Assembly: GCA_022710185.1 (NCBI GenBank)
Contig: JAKLHK010000004.1
Location: forward strand, 101,660 to 165,659
DNA length: 64,000 bases
Direction of reading: 5' to 3'
Source of the DNA: Bacteroidota bacterium
GTDB lineage: Bacteria > Bacteroidota > Bacteroidia > Bacteroidales > JAGNHN01
Position numbers and translations under genes: made by a program. Positions 7,413 through 16,249 of the stretch are shown here, one piece after another. Every line of letters begins with the position of its first letter. Position 1 is the stretch's first letter. The notes under the pieces are model-generated. The model was not told the DNA's origin, searched no databases, and saw only the letters and a list, made by a program, of their open reading frames with translations.

Positions 7413-9071
7413 ATGACAACATCTAAAGAATTCACGCCCAAGCTGTTCACCATACTCCGTGAAGGCATTACGCGTCAGCAGCTTACCCGCGACGTGGTGG
7501 CCGGCCTGGTCGTTGGCATCGTAGCCCTTCCCCTGGCGATTGCCTTTGCCATCGCCTCAGGGGTTTCGCCCGAGAAGGGGCTCATTACGGCTGTGGTCGC
7601 GGGTTTCATCATTTCGGCCTTCGGGGGTAGCCGGGTGCAGATTGGCGGGCCCACGGGGGCTTTCATTGTGATCGTGTATGGCATAGTGCAGGAGTTCGGG
7701 ACCGGAGGGCTGGTCATCGCCACCTTCATGGCTGGATTCCTGCTCATCGGTATGGGGTTGGTAAAGATGGGCAACCTGCTGAAGTTCATTCCCTACCCCC
7801 TCATCATCGGGTTTACGAGCGGCATTGCCCTGATTATTTTCTCTTCGCAGGTGAAGGATGTGCTGGGGCTGGAGATGGGGGAAGTCCCGGCGGATTTCAT
7901 CAGCAAGTGGGTCGCCTATTTCCATCATTTACAGGGCATCAATCCCTGGGCCCTCGCCATTGCCCTGTTCACCATGGCGCTCACCGCCTGGTTCCATAAG
8001 ATCACTCCCCGCGTGCCGGGGTCTATCGTCGCCATCCTGCTCTCTACTCTGGCGGTGGTCTATTTCGATCTTCCTGTGGAGACCATAGAGACGCGTTTCG
8101 GGGAGATCTCCGGTACGTTCAGCCTTCCGGTAATCCCTGCCATGAGCTGGGAAACCTTCAAGTCGCTGCTGCAACCTGCCTTTGCCATCGCCTTGCTGGG
8201 GAGCATAGAATCTTTGTTATCGGCAGTTGTGGCCGACGGTATGACCGGAAGCCGTCACCGTTCCAATATGGAGCTCATCGCCCAGGGCGGGGCCAATGTA
8301 TTCTCGGCCATGTTCGGCGGGATCCCGGCCACCGGGGCCATCGCCCGCACGGCTACCAATATCCGCAATGGAGGCCGTACCCCCGTTGCGGGCCTGGTGC
8401 ATGCCGCAGTGCTGCTGCTTATCATGCTCTTCCTCGCCCCTTACGCCCGCCTCATCCCCTTCGCCGCCCTGGCAGGCATCCTGGTGGTCATCAGTTACCG
8501 CATGGGGGAATGGGGCCAGTTCTACCGTATGCTGCGCAGCACCCGCCTCGATGTCATCATCCTGCTCAACACCTTCCTGCTTACGGTCATTTTCGACCTG
8601 GTTATCGCCATTGAGGTCGGCATCGTATTGTCCAGCTTCCTGTTCATGAAGCGCATGGCCGAGGTGACGCAGGTCCGAACCCTGGGACAGGAAAGTGATG
8701 GAGACGGGCAGCTGTTCGAGGAGGAACTGAAGGACATCCCCAAAGGGGTGGTGATCTATGAGGTGAACGGCCCTCTCTTCTTCGGTGCGGCGCGCCAGTT
8801 CCAGGACACCTTGCTGAACATCCATGAACACCCCCACATCCTGATCCTGCGCATGCGCAACGTTCAATATGTGGATGCTACCGGGGTATACCGCCTGGGC
8901 GAAATGCTCGACCACTTCCGGCGCCGCAACACCCAGGTCATTCTTTCGGGGGTGAATGCCGAGGTCAGGTCCACCCTGGAACGGGCCGGGTTGTATGCCT
9001 TCATTCCCCATGCCAATGTGCTTCCCAACATCGCCGAGTCGCTGGCAAGGGCGCGTACCCTGTTGAGATGA
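7413..9071 (+). CDS. SulP family anion transporter with STAS domain
   Basis: A 552-aa inner-membrane carrier of the SulP/SLC26 family, importing sulfate, bicarbonate or a related anion. Residues about 20-420 carry the transmembrane core with the conserved early segment VGIVALPLAIAFAIASGVSPE and the GSRVQIGGPTGAF loop. The C-terminal ~110 residues are a STAS domain (VVIYEVNGPLFFGAA, then MRNVQYVDATGVYRL). A CAACTTTG sequence at 7377-7384 resembles a -7 box. With cysDNC 4 kb downstream, sulfate is an attractive substrate, but SulP proteins vary and the sequence alone does not decide. A DsrE-like gene follows. Confidence 0.88.
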   Translation: MTTSKEFTPKLFTILREGITRQQLTRDVVAGLVVGIVALPLAIAFAIASGVSPEKGLITAVVAGFIISAFGGSRVQIGGPTGAFIVIVYGIVQEFGTGGLVIATFMAGFLLIGMGLVKMGNLLKFIPYPLIIGFTSGIALIIFSSQVKDVLGLEMGEVPADFISKWVAYFHHLQGINPWALAIALFTMALTAWFHKITPRVPGSIVAILLSTLAVVYFDLPVETIETRFGEISGTFSLPVIPAMSWETFKSLLQPAFAIALLGSIESLLSAVVADGMTGSRHRSNMELIAQGGANVFSAMFGGIPATGAIARTATNIRNGGRTPVAGLVHAAVLLLIMLFLAPYARLIPFAALAGILVVISYRMGEWGQFYRMLRSTRLDVIILLNTFLLTVIFDLVIAIEVGIVLSSFLFMKRMAEVTQVRTLGQESDGDGQLFEEELKDIPKGVVIYEVNGPLFFGAARQFQDTLLNIHEHPHILILRMRNVQYVDATGVYRLGEMLDHFRRRNTQVILSGVNAEVRSTLERAGLYAFIPHANVLPNIAESLARARTLLR

Positions 9072-9120
9072 GGCCTGGGATTTGCTATCTTGACAACCAC
9101 CTAACCAAACCAATATCATA

Positions 9121-9480
9121 ATGCAACGAATATTGATCATCATCCACGACGCCCCTTACGGAACCGAAAAGGCATACAACGCCCTGCGCATGGCCATGAC
9201 CCTGCAGAAAGAGTACGGGGAAAGTGTACAAGTGCGGATCTTCCTGCTGGGCGATGCGGTATTCTGCGGGCTGCCCAACCAGAAAACCCCCGATGGGTAT
9301 TACAACATTGAGCGCATGCTGCGGTCGGTGATCCGGCGCGGGGGAGAGGTGAAGAGCTGCGGAACCTGTTCCGAAGCCCGCGGCATCCATGAGCTACCCC
9401 TGGTTGAGGGCATACAGCTGAGCAACATGAAGGAGTTCGCCGCCTGGACGGTGGGGAGCGACAAGGTGCTGAGCTTCTGA
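9121..9480 (+). CDS. DsrE/DsrF-like family protein
   Basis: A 119-aa small cytoplasmic protein of the DsrE/YchN-like fold: MQRILIIIHDAPYGTEKAYNALRMA at the start, LGDAVFCGLPNQ in the middle and CGTCSEARGI, a conserved cysteine region, near residue 80. Relatives take part in sulfur-relay reactions or have unknown roles. It follows the SulP gene by 49 nt and has TATCTTGA at 9086-9093 as a possible weak promoter. The sulfur link is suggestive only. Confidence 0.8.
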   Translation: MQRILIIIHDAPYGTEKAYNALRMAMTLQKEYGESVQVRIFLLGDAVFCGLPNQKTPDGYYNIERMLRSVIRRGGEVKSCGTCSEARGIHELPLVEGIQLSNMKEFAAWTVGSDKVLSF

Positions 9481-9572
9481 TTGCGGGGGGAATGGTCTTT
9501 TTCGACCACCAGGAGAAGCATCGTGTGATGGACTTGGTTGATCCCTGGAGATTTGATTGACAGAAATTTTAT

Positions 9573-10499
9573 ATGAAATACTACATCGGTAATACAGACC
9601 TTGAATGGTATAGGTACTTAAAAAGTATTCACCCGGAAGATATCAACTTTTGGCAACCCGGAGGGCTGACACACTTTCGGGCCATTGATGCTGGATCCCC
9701 ATTTCTATTCAAGCTAAAGAGTCCAATCAGTAAGGTCGCTGGAATCGGCTTTTTTACATCATATTCGATACTGCCTATTCAATTTGCCTGGGAAGTCTTC
9801 CAGGAAAGAAATGGTGCACACGACTTGTTGTCCTTCACCTCTAAAATCAGATCATACAGAGATAAAACCAACTCCATCGATAAGAACTCCAATATTGGTT
9901 GCATTGTATTAACAAATCCCATCTTTTTCGAGGAGAGCGATTGGATTTCATTACCTAAGGATTGGTCCAGAAACATTGTTCAGGGAAAGACCTATTCAAC
10001 GGAGGAAGAAATCGGTATGCAATATTGGCAAAGAATAGAAATTCTGCTTTCAAGGTATATTACGGATCAGCCTAAGGATGAATTTTTAGAACCACACCCA
10101 CTTTATGGGCAATACCTCACTAAAGTGCGAATTGGTCAAGGTGTTTTCCGCATACTTGTAACAGACGCTTATAAAAGACGTTGTGCAGTCAGCGGAGAAA
10201 GAACATTACCAGTCCTTGAGGCAGCACATATAATACCCTATTCTTCCTCAGGCATTAATACGACTAATAATGGCTTATTACTTAGAGCGGATCTGCACAA
10301 GCTCTTCGATTCTGGCTATATCACTGTTAATGACACATATACTATCGAAATCAGTAAACGGATCAAAGAAGAATTTGAAAATGGCCGGGACTACTACAAG
10401 TATCATGGGCAATCACTGATCTCTTTGCCTATTAAAAATTCTGACCTGCCAGACAGAGACTTTTTACGATGGCACAATGAAAATATCTTCAGGGCCTAA
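9573..10499 (+). CDS. HNH endonuclease, COG3440-like (probable restriction enzyme)
   Basis: A 308-aa protein. The C-terminal third carries an HNH nuclease: CAVSGERTLPVLEAAHIIPY, then NNGLLLRADLHKLFD, giving the His, Asn and His of the beta-beta-alpha-metal fold. The first ~170 residues (FLFKLKSP, GIGFFTSYSILP, GCIVLTNP, NIVQGKTYS) resemble the N-terminal half of COG3440-type predicted restriction endonucleases, which I believe is a PUA/EVE-like modified-base reader; that is family knowledge, not visible catalysis. Base composition is markedly more AT-rich than the neighbours and no methylase is adjacent, which suggests horizontal acquisition and perhaps modification-dependent cutting. Confidence 0.75.
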   Translation: MKYYIGNTDLEWYRYLKSIHPEDINFWQPGGLTHFRAIDAGSPFLFKLKSPISKVAGIGFFTSYSILPIQFAWEVFQERNGAHDLLSFTSKIRSYRDKTNSIDKNSNIGCIVLTNPIFFEESDWISLPKDWSRNIVQGKTYSTEEEIGMQYWQRIEILLSRYITDQPKDEFLEPHPLYGQYLTKVRIGQGVFRILVTDAYKRRCAVSGERTLPVLEAAHIIPYSSSGINTTNNGLLLRADLHKLFDSGYITVNDTYTIEISKRIKEEFENGRDYYKYHGQSLISLPIKNSDLPDRDFLRWHNENIFRA

Positions 10500-10779
10500 A
10501 ATATGTCAGTAGACATTCAGCTGTTGCACCCCCACAGGGCGCTGATAGATCTATTCTCCTGCGTGCTACAGATGTCTTTACCAAAAGGGTCCTCCCTTCT
10601 GTTGATGTATCAAGTATTATTTTCAGGAAAATAATCTGCAGGCAATTTATACCTGCTGAATCATCTAATTTGAAGCATACGCCTTTCTGGAGTGACAGAG
10701 AAATGTAAACCCTTAATCAAACAAAACGAATTCGTTACCAAACTCATTGAAGTTTAATGCGTTCGAAGGTCTTTTCTCT

Positions 10780-10815
10780 TGGTGCATCTGAGTGTTCTTA
10801 GTGGCTCAGTGTTAA
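10780..10815. repeat. Dispersed CACTGAG/CACTAAG-type repeat
   Basis: On the minus strand it reads as AACACTGAGCCACTAAGAAC and then ACTCAGATGCACCAAG, a degenerate match to the repeat at 5085-5207. Confidence 0.45.
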
Positions 10816-10883
10816 TTGTGTCGAGTTGTACTGCCCCAAGAAGCAGATTTATGACCTGGTTGACATCACCTCGCGAAGGGTCG

Positions 10884-10891
10884 TAACTTTA
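10884..10891 (+). promoter_or_regulatory. Bacteroidota -7 box (TAACTTTA)
   Basis: TAACTTTA stands 73 nt before the preferred start at 10965. The ATG at 10893 is too close to it, which supports the later start that begins a signal peptide. Confidence 0.45.
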
Positions 10892-10964
10892 TATGTACCC
10901 TCCCCTTGCGCAGGCTGTCCATCGCGCAGCAGACCCAGCGCAAGAGGCACAGAGCCCAGGCTGT

Positions 10965-11486
10965 ATGCGACGCAGTTCTCTTCTTGTCTTTCTGGTGTTG
11001 GTTATTCCGGCAGGACCGGTTCTGCTCATGGGCCAGGGACACGACTCCCTGGCTTTGCCGCGGGCATCAGCGATTGTCAGCGCCGGCACAGGATCGCCTG
11101 CCTGGGAACCCACCACCGCCGTTTATCTTGAACTGCTGGGCAAATTCTTCTATTCCATCAACCTGGATATCCGGAAACGGGAGACCTCCGCCTTCGGCAT
11201 AGGTATACAATCCGCAGAAAACGACATCATTCCCAGCGGAATGTATTTCCTCTTCTTCGGAAAAAAGCATCGTCTTGAAACCGGTGCTGGTACGAGCCTG
11301 ATCCTTTCCCCGGGGGATGGCGTACAAGCACTGGCCATACATGGGGTGATCGGTTACCGCTATCAGAAGAAGCACGGACTGCTTTTCCGTGCCGGGTTTA
11401 CGCCCTTCGTGGGCATTGCCCTTGATGATGATGGTGATAACATACTGATGCCCTGGATCGGGATCAGCCTTGGATACAGTTTCTGA
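10965..11486 (+). CDS. Exported beta-rich protein, unknown function
   Basis: A 173-aa protein with a Sec signal peptide (MRRSSLLVFLVLVIPAGPVLLMGQG). The mature part alternates hydrophobic and polar residues and ends in GISLGYSF with a terminal aromatic residue, as in small outer-membrane beta-barrels. No family is recognised. The start at 10965 was chosen over 10893 because it begins directly with the signal peptide and leaves a normal leader after the TAACTTTA box. Confidence 0.6.
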   Translation: MRRSSLLVFLVLVIPAGPVLLMGQGHDSLALPRASAIVSAGTGSPAWEPTTAVYLELLGKFFYSINLDIRKRETSAFGIGIQSAENDIIPSGMYFLFFGKKHRLETGAGTSLILSPGDGVQALAIHGVIGYRYQKKHGLLFRAGFTPFVGIALDDDGDNILMPWIGISLGYSF

Positions 11487-11537
11487 CCAGGAAAAAAGTA
11501 AGCTGAATATGCTTTGCTATGGCTACGAAAACAACGA

Positions 11538-11957
11538 TCAGACCCTTTTCCTCAACCCCACAAGTACAGCAACACAAACCACCACCATCGCCACGGAAAG
11601 CGAAATGAGAGAAAACCCAACGACTGCTTCCACCATCGGGTGTCCCTCCTGCCCTTCAGCCATGATCCCCAACATTTTCCCTCCGTTGAACACGGCGGCT
11701 ATCAGAATTCCGAACCAATTCATGAAGGTCCCATAGATCGCCAGCCAGTAGGTGATCTTCAACCATTTGCCGGACAGCGCCATTTTCTCCCATATCAACC
11801 CCAGGATGATCAGGAACATGCCGTTCAGCACCCCTTCGATATGGCTGGATACCCCCATCCGCGGATTGGCCAGCAAGGGCACGATGAGCCCTACCAGCAA
11901 TCCCAGCAGGAAAAGCAGGACACCAAGATAGACCAGACGATCCGCGGGTGATTTCAT
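11538..11957 (-). CDS. Hydroxylaminobenzene-mutase-like membrane protein
   Basis: A 139-aa protein with four predicted transmembrane helices. The segment LLANPRMGVSSHIEGVLNGM is characteristic of the HabA/HabB hydroxylaminobenzene mutase family, whose proven members rearrange hydroxylaminobenzene to 2-aminophenol; many homologues are misnamed hydrogenase. Its start lies 31 nt downstream of the cytochrome c stop codon, so the two form an operon. Nothing here shows nitroarene metabolism, so the true substrate is open. The start at 11957 begins MKSPADRLVYLG; the frame is open further upstream but overlaps the cytochrome gene. Confidence 0.7.
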   Translation of the reverse strand: MKSPADRLVYLGVLLFLLGLLVGLIVPLLANPRMGVSSHIEGVLNGMFLIILGLIWEKMALSGKWLKITYWLAIYGTFMNWFGILIAAVFNGGKMLGIMAEGQEGHPMVEAVVGFSLISLSVAMVVVCVAVLVGLRKRV

Positions 11958-11988
11958 TGCGGTACGTAATGGATGTGTAGATCCAGGA

Positions 11989-12975
11989 TTACTGACCTCC
12001 GCCTGCACTGAACTTCTGCACGGGATTCTCCACCGGGGGCAAAGTCTGGAGGTAAGCCCAGAGGGCCGAAAGCTCCGCATCGCTCATGGCGCTGTATTCG
12101 TTCCAAGGCATTACGGTGTTGAACTCCCCAGGGGCTATTTCAGGATGGACGTAAGCGCTGTCGGAGTATTTGCGGAAGGCCGCGATGAAGGAGGCCTCGG
12201 TCCAGTGTTTCAGCCCACTTTCATGTGGGGTGAGATTCGCTGACCTGACGACATCGCCATGGCCGAGGGGGAAGGGGTTGCCCCCGGCAAAGCGGCGGGT
12301 CTCATCGTAGCGCCCTTTCACCATGGGGGTATGGCAGTCGTTGCAACTGGCTACCGCAGCCAGGTATCCGCCGAAGGCCACCTTGTCGGAGGGATCAGGG
12401 CGTTGGGAGAAGGCAGGTTGCTTGGGTATCATGTTCACGATGAGGCTCATGGGGAAGCTGAGCTCCGTCAAAGGTACCTCGTTGGGGATGGGGGGAAGGC
12501 TGCGGAGGTAGGCGATGATATCGAGAATATCCTCCTTGTCTGCCTTCCCATACGCGGGATAGGGCATCAGGGGGAAGAGGGCCCTTCCGTCGCGGCTGAT
12601 GCCGGCGGTGATGGCGTGGAAGATCTCCCCGTCGGTCCACTCGCCCAGATGGAAAGGAGTGAGGTTGGGGGCGACCACCTTACCAGGCAGGCCGTCCTTT
12701 TCATCCCATACCCGCCCCCCTTTGCCGAAGCCGGAAGGATCGGTGGGGTGGGCAAACAACTGGTGCTGCTGATCGGAATGGCAGGACATGCAGGCGTACA
12801 CATGATGGGCGAGGTAGCGGCCCCGTTCGATGTGCCCGGGGGTCGCGTCCACGCTGAGGGTGGGAGTTTCCCCTGCTGAGGGCAGGGCCCGGGTGATGTA
12901 TAAATAGCCCCCGGCGACAGCCAGGACGAGTACGATGAACAGGCCGAGCAGGATGCGGCGTATGATCTTTCCCAT
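11989..12975 (-). CDS. Membrane-anchored diheme cytochrome c
   Basis: A 328-aa protein with an N-terminal membrane anchor (LLGLFIVLVLAVAGGYLYI) followed by two cytochrome c domains. Heme motifs are CMSCH near residue 61 and CNDCH near residue 209; candidate axial methionines are in FPLMPYPAYG and NTVMPWNEYS. It resembles the diheme cytochromes that pass electrons in periplasmic dehydrogenase or oxidase chains. It is the first gene of a unit with the HabA-like protein. The frame stays open far upstream, antisense to cysD and cysN, but the ATG at 12975 gives the membrane anchor and is clearly the start. Confidence 0.88.
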   Translation of the reverse strand: MGKIIRRILLGLFIVLVLAVAGGYLYITRALPSAGETPTLSVDATPGHIERGRYLAHHVYACMSCHSDQQHQLFAHPTDPSGFGKGGRVWDEKDGLPGKVVAPNLTPFHLGEWTDGEIFHAITAGISRDGRALFPLMPYPAYGKADKEDILDIIAYLRSLPPIPNEVPLTELSFPMSLIVNMIPKQPAFSQRPDPSDKVAFGGYLAAVASCNDCHTPMVKGRYDETRRFAGGNPFPLGHGDVVRSANLTPHESGLKHWTEASFIAAFRKYSDSAYVHPEIAPGEFNTVMPWNEYSAMSDAELSALWAYLQTLPPVENPVQKFSAGGGQ

Positions 12976-13236
12976 ACGGTTGAGTATTTGGTTGGTGAAG
13001 CGAATATATCGGTTGCCTCCCGCTCTGGTATAATTGAACAGGCAGATTAACAAGATTTTAACATCAATAACAGAACAAAATGCAGAAAATGTCGTGCCCC
13101 GATGCACGGGACAGATCGGTCTGATGGCCTTGTCCCTTGTCCACCCTGCCCACGTGCACATCATCCTGCCGGTCAGGAGGGTTTTGCTATCTTTGCACCG
13201 TCCGTCGCCCTGGGACGGAGAAAGAGCTGAGGTGTT
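12976..13236. other. Divergent intergenic region
   Basis: 261 nt between the cytochrome c gene and cysD. It holds the cysD promoter box at 13188-13195. I see no RNA gene or clear operator; the short plus-strand frame through it is not supported. Confidence 0.5.
13188..13195 (+). promoter_or_regulatory. Bacteroidota -7 box (TATCTTTG) for cysDN
   Basis: TATCTTTG is a full match to TAnnTTTG, 41 nt before the cysD ATG. Confidence 0.65.
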
Positions 13237-14142
13237 ATGAAGAGTTACATCCTGAACCATTTGCGTGAGCTGGAATCGGAAGCCATCTATGTGATGCGTG
13301 AGGTGGCAGCGCAGTTCGAGAACCCCTGCCTGCTGTTCTCCGGCGGCAAGGATTCCATCGTGCTGGTGCACCTGGCCCGCAAGGCCTTCTGGCCGTCCCT
13401 GATTCCGTTCCCGCTGGTGCATATCGATACCGGCCACAATTTCGAGGAGACCCTGGTATTCCGCGATGAGCTGGTGAAGAAGATCAACGGCAGGCTGGTG
13501 GTGGGCAGTGTGCAGGAGTCCATCGATACGGGCCGTGCTAAAGAGGAAACGGGCTACAACGCCTCGCGTAATGTGCTGCAGACGGTCACCCTGCTCGACA
13601 CCATCGAGAAGCATAAGTTCGATGCCGCCATCGGAGGCGGGCGCCGCGACGAGGAGAAGGCCCGGGCCAAGGAACGTTTCTTTTCCCACCGCGATGAGTT
13701 TGGGCAGTGGGACCCCAAGAACCAGCGCCCCGAGCTCTGGAACATCTTCAATGGCCGCAAGCGCCTGGGCGAGCATTTCCGGGTGTTCCCCATCAGCAAC
13801 TGGACCGAGATGGATGTGTGGCAGTACATCTACCTCGAAAACATCGAGCTTCCTTCCCTGTATTACACCCACACCCGTGAGGTATTCCAGCGCGACGGGG
13901 TGTGGCTGGCCGCTGCCCCCTTCATGATGCTGAAGCCGGAAGAGCGCATCCAGACCCTGCAGGTCCGCTGCCGCACCATAGGCGATATCACCTGCACAGG
14001 GCTCACCCTTTCGTCGGCCGACAATCTGGAAGACATCATACAGGAGATTGCCGCCACCCGCGTTACTGAGAGGGGTGGACGGGCCGACGACAAGCGTTCG
14101 GAGGCGGCCATGGAGGACCGCAAAAAAGAAGGCTATTTCTAG
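13237..14142 (+). CDS. cysD: Sulfate adenylyltransferase subunit 2
   Basis: A 301-aa PP-loop ATPase subunit that adenylates sulfate to APS using ATP, driven by the CysN GTPase. The PP-loop SGGKDS is near residue 36 (LLFSGGKDSIVLVHLARKAF). GGRRDEEKARAKER and DPKNQRPELWN are typical CysD segments. Length is standard. cysN begins 21 nt downstream. TATCTTTG provides the promoter. Confidence 0.96.
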   Translation: MKSYILNHLRELESEAIYVMREVAAQFENPCLLFSGGKDSIVLVHLARKAFWPSLIPFPLVHIDTGHNFEETLVFRDELVKKINGRLVVGSVQESIDTGRAKEETGYNASRNVLQTVTLLDTIEKHKFDAAIGGGRRDEEKARAKERFFSHRDEFGQWDPKNQRPELWNIFNGRKRLGEHFRVFPISNWTEMDVWQYIYLENIELPSLYYTHTREVFQRDGVWLAAAPFMMLKPEERIQTLQVRCRTIGDITCTGLTLSSADNLEDIIQEIAATRVTERGGRADDKRSEAAMEDRKKEGYF

Positions 14143-14163
14143 AACGGGACAAGCAAGAACACC

Positions 14164-15453
14164 ATGGACCAGCATAACCCCAGCGAATTCTCCAGCAAGG
14201 CCTATCTCGGCATGGAACTCCTGCGCTTCACCACCGCGGGGAGCGTCGACGACGGCAAGAGCACCCTCATCGGGCGGCTGCTCTACGATTCCAAGTCCAT
14301 TTTTGAAGACCAGCTGGAAGCGGTGAAGCGCGCCAGCGTGCAGAAAGGCAGCGAACACATCAACCTCGCCCTGCTCACTGACGGGCTGAGGGCTGAGCGG
14401 GAACAGGGCATCACCATCGATGTAGCCTACCGCTATTTTGCCACACCCCGGCGCAAGTTCATCATTGCCGACACTCCCGGACACATCCAGTACACCCGGA
14501 ACATGGTCACCGGCGCCTCCACCGCCAATGCAGCCATCATCCTGATCGACGCCCGCAACGGGGTGATAGAGCAGACCTATCGCCATGCCTACATTGCGAG
14601 TTTGCTGCAAATCCCGCATATCATCGTCTGCGTGAATAAGATGGATCTGGTGGACTGGAAGGAGGAGGTGTACGAAAGCATTAAGGCAGAGTTCAAGGCC
14701 TTTGCCGCCAAGCTCGCCATCCACGATGTGCGTTTTGTGCCCATCAGTGCCCTGCTGGGCGACAATGTGGTGGAACCCAGCGCCCACATGCCATGGTATG
14801 GCGGGGGTACCCTGAGGTACATCCTTGAAGCCATCCATATCGGCAGCGACTACAACCACATCGATCCCCGTTTCCCCGTTCAGTATGTGATCCGGCCCGA
14901 GTCCCAGGCCTACCATGACTTCCGCGGCTATGCCGGAAGGGTGGCCGGAGGGGTGTTTCGCAAGGGCGATAAGGTGATGGTGCTGCCATCCGGCTTCTCC
15001 ACACGAATCCAGGGCATCTATGCCATGGAGGAGGAGCTGGAAGAGGCCTTCCCGCCCCAGAGCGTGGTGATCACCCTGGAGGACGACCTGGACATCAGCC
15101 GGGGGGATATGATCGTCAGGGAAGATCATGTCCCGGAGATCTCCCAGGATATCGACATCATGCTTTGCTGGATGAACCCCCGCCCCATGGAGGTCAACAA
15201 CAAATACGTGATCATGCATACCACCCGCCAGCTGAAATGCCTGGTGAAGGAGATCAAGTTCAAGGTGGACGTGAACACCCTGGACCATATTGAGGACGGT
15301 ACCAGCATGAAGATGAACGACATCGCCCTGGTCAGTCTGCGAACCACCAAGCCCCTGTTCTTCGATCCTTACCGCACCAACCGTATTACGGGCAGCGTGA
15401 TCCTGGTGGACGAGGCAACCAACGAGACGGTGGGTGCGGGCATGATCGTGTAG
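14164..15453 (+). CDS. cysN: Sulfate adenylyltransferase subunit 1 (GTPase)
   Basis: A 429-aa GTPase partner of CysD. G1 is GSVDDGKSTL, G3 is DTPGHIQYTRNM, G4 is NKMDL; beta-barrel domains follow, as in EF-Tu relatives. It lacks the C-terminal APS kinase seen in CysNC fusions, and a separate cysC follows 91 nt downstream. Together the three genes convert sulfate to PAPS. Confidence 0.96.
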   Translation: MDQHNPSEFSSKAYLGMELLRFTTAGSVDDGKSTLIGRLLYDSKSIFEDQLEAVKRASVQKGSEHINLALLTDGLRAEREQGITIDVAYRYFATPRRKFIIADTPGHIQYTRNMVTGASTANAAIILIDARNGVIEQTYRHAYIASLLQIPHIIVCVNKMDLVDWKEEVYESIKAEFKAFAAKLAIHDVRFVPISALLGDNVVEPSAHMPWYGGGTLRYILEAIHIGSDYNHIDPRFPVQYVIRPESQAYHDFRGYAGRVAGGVFRKGDKVMVLPSGFSTRIQGIYAMEEELEEAFPPQSVVITLEDDLDISRGDMIVREDHVPEISQDIDIMLCWMNPRPMEVNNKYVIMHTTRQLKCLVKEIKFKVDVNTLDHIEDGTSMKMNDIALVSLRTTKPLFFDPYRTNRITGSVILVDEATNETVGAGMIV

Positions 15454-15544
15454 GCCATCTGCCCTGAAGGGCCTGCTCCATGTAGCAGTGTTTGCCATAT
15501 CTTAGACCCGGCTTTACATCCAGGAATTACATCACACCCGTCCG

Positions 15545-16153
15545 ATGAACGATATACCTGCCGGTTTCCTGTCCCGGGAAGGGGACAACGGGCATAGCAG
15601 AAAAGCGAAGGAGCGGATGCTGGGACAGCGTGCCCGGGTCATCTGGCTCGGCGGCCTCAGCGGGGCCGGAAAGACCACATTGGGCCTGGCCCTGGAGCAG
15701 CGCTTGCTGGAGTTGGGATTCCTGGCCCAGCTGATCGATGGGGACATTGTAAGGCACGGGATCAACAGCAATCTGCAGTTCAGTCTGGACGACCGTATAG
15801 AAAACATCCGCAGGGTATCGGAGGTTTCCAGTCTATTCCTGAAGAGCGGGGTGATTACCATCAACTGCTTCATCACCCCCACCAACGCCATGCGCCGCCT
15901 GGCCCGGGAGATCCTCGGGGAAGACCTGCTGGAAGTATTCATCCATGCCCCCCTGGAGGTGTGCGAGAACCGGGACCCCAAGGGCCTGTACCGTAAGGCC
16001 CGCCGGGGGGAGATTGCCGATTTCACCGGCGTGGGTTCCCCTTTCGAGGTCCCGGAGCATCCTGACCTTACCGTGCACACCCACGAACAGGGCGTGGACG
16101 AGTGCCTGCGGCAGCTGGTGGACTTTATCCTTCCACGGATCCGCCTGGAGTAA
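15545..16153 (+). CDS. cysC: Adenylylsulfate (APS) kinase
   Basis: A 202-aa kinase that phosphorylates APS to PAPS. The P-loop is LGGLSGAGKTTLG near residue 36; DGDIVRHGINSNL and DDRIENIRRVSEV are the APS-binding signatures, and the lid segment PKGLYRKARRGEI is present. The first ~25 residues before the P-loop strand are variable. It lies immediately before the polysaccharide locus, with no PAPS reductase in the window, so its PAPS may serve sulfotransfer rather than only cysteine synthesis; that is inference. Confidence 0.95.
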   Translation: MNDIPAGFLSREGDNGHSRKAKERMLGQRARVIWLGGLSGAGKTTLGLALEQRLLELGFLAQLIDGDIVRHGINSNLQFSLDDRIENIRRVSEVSSLFLKSGVITINCFITPTNAMRRLAREILGEDLLEVFIHAPLEVCENRDPKGLYRKARRGEIADFTGVGSPFEVPEHPDLTVHTHEQGVDECLRQLVDFILPRIRLE

Positions 16154-16223
16154 GGGCTGCAGTTTATGCAGTCCCGTTGGCTCCGGCTTTCCTTCAGGAT
16201 GCCCCGGGTGAACCGCTTTTTTC

Positions 16224-16231
16224 TACCTTTG
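16224..16231 (+). promoter_or_regulatory. Bacteroidota -7 box (TACCTTTG) at head of glycan locus
   Basis: TACCTTTG is a full consensus match, 18 nt upstream of the legB ATG at 16250. It probably drives the first part of the 26-kb glycan locus. Confidence 0.65.
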
Positions 16232-16249
16232 GCCGTAAGCTCTACCGCG

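Larger units (their letters stand above)
10500..10964. other. 465-nt AT-rich gap after HNH gene
   Basis: No convincing gene on either strand. It contains a perfect 8-bp inverted repeat with 4-nt loop at 10616-10635 (ATTATTTT-CAGG-AAAATAAT), a degenerate CACTGAG-type dispersed repeat at about 10780-10815, and the promoter of the next gene. It continues the low-GC composition of the HNH gene up to roughly 10800, so it probably belongs to the same acquired segment. Confidence 0.6.

Noticed and set aside
9493..9508. Terminator after the DsrE-like gene
   Set aside because: TGGTC...GACCA is only a 5-bp stem, without a downstream T-run.
10616..10635. Terminator in the gap after the HNH gene
   Set aside because: A perfect 8-bp AT-only stem, but no T-tract follows, and it is over 100 nt from the stop; recorded only as an inverted repeat.
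13034..13240. 68-aa open frame before cysD
   Set aside because: It includes the cysD promoter box, has no family features and ends in the cysD start region.
14164..15453. Elongation factor Tu or SelB
   Set aside because: The GTPase follows cysD, and the GSVDDGKST P-loop and length fit CysN.
12976..15498. Very long minus-strand open frame (1169 aa in total) across cysD and cysN
   Set aside because: Only its 3' part, from the ATG at 12975, is a real cytochrome c gene. The rest is antisense to clearly identified cysD and cysN, is low in recognisable motifs and His/Gly-rich as expected from the complement of GC-rich coding DNA.
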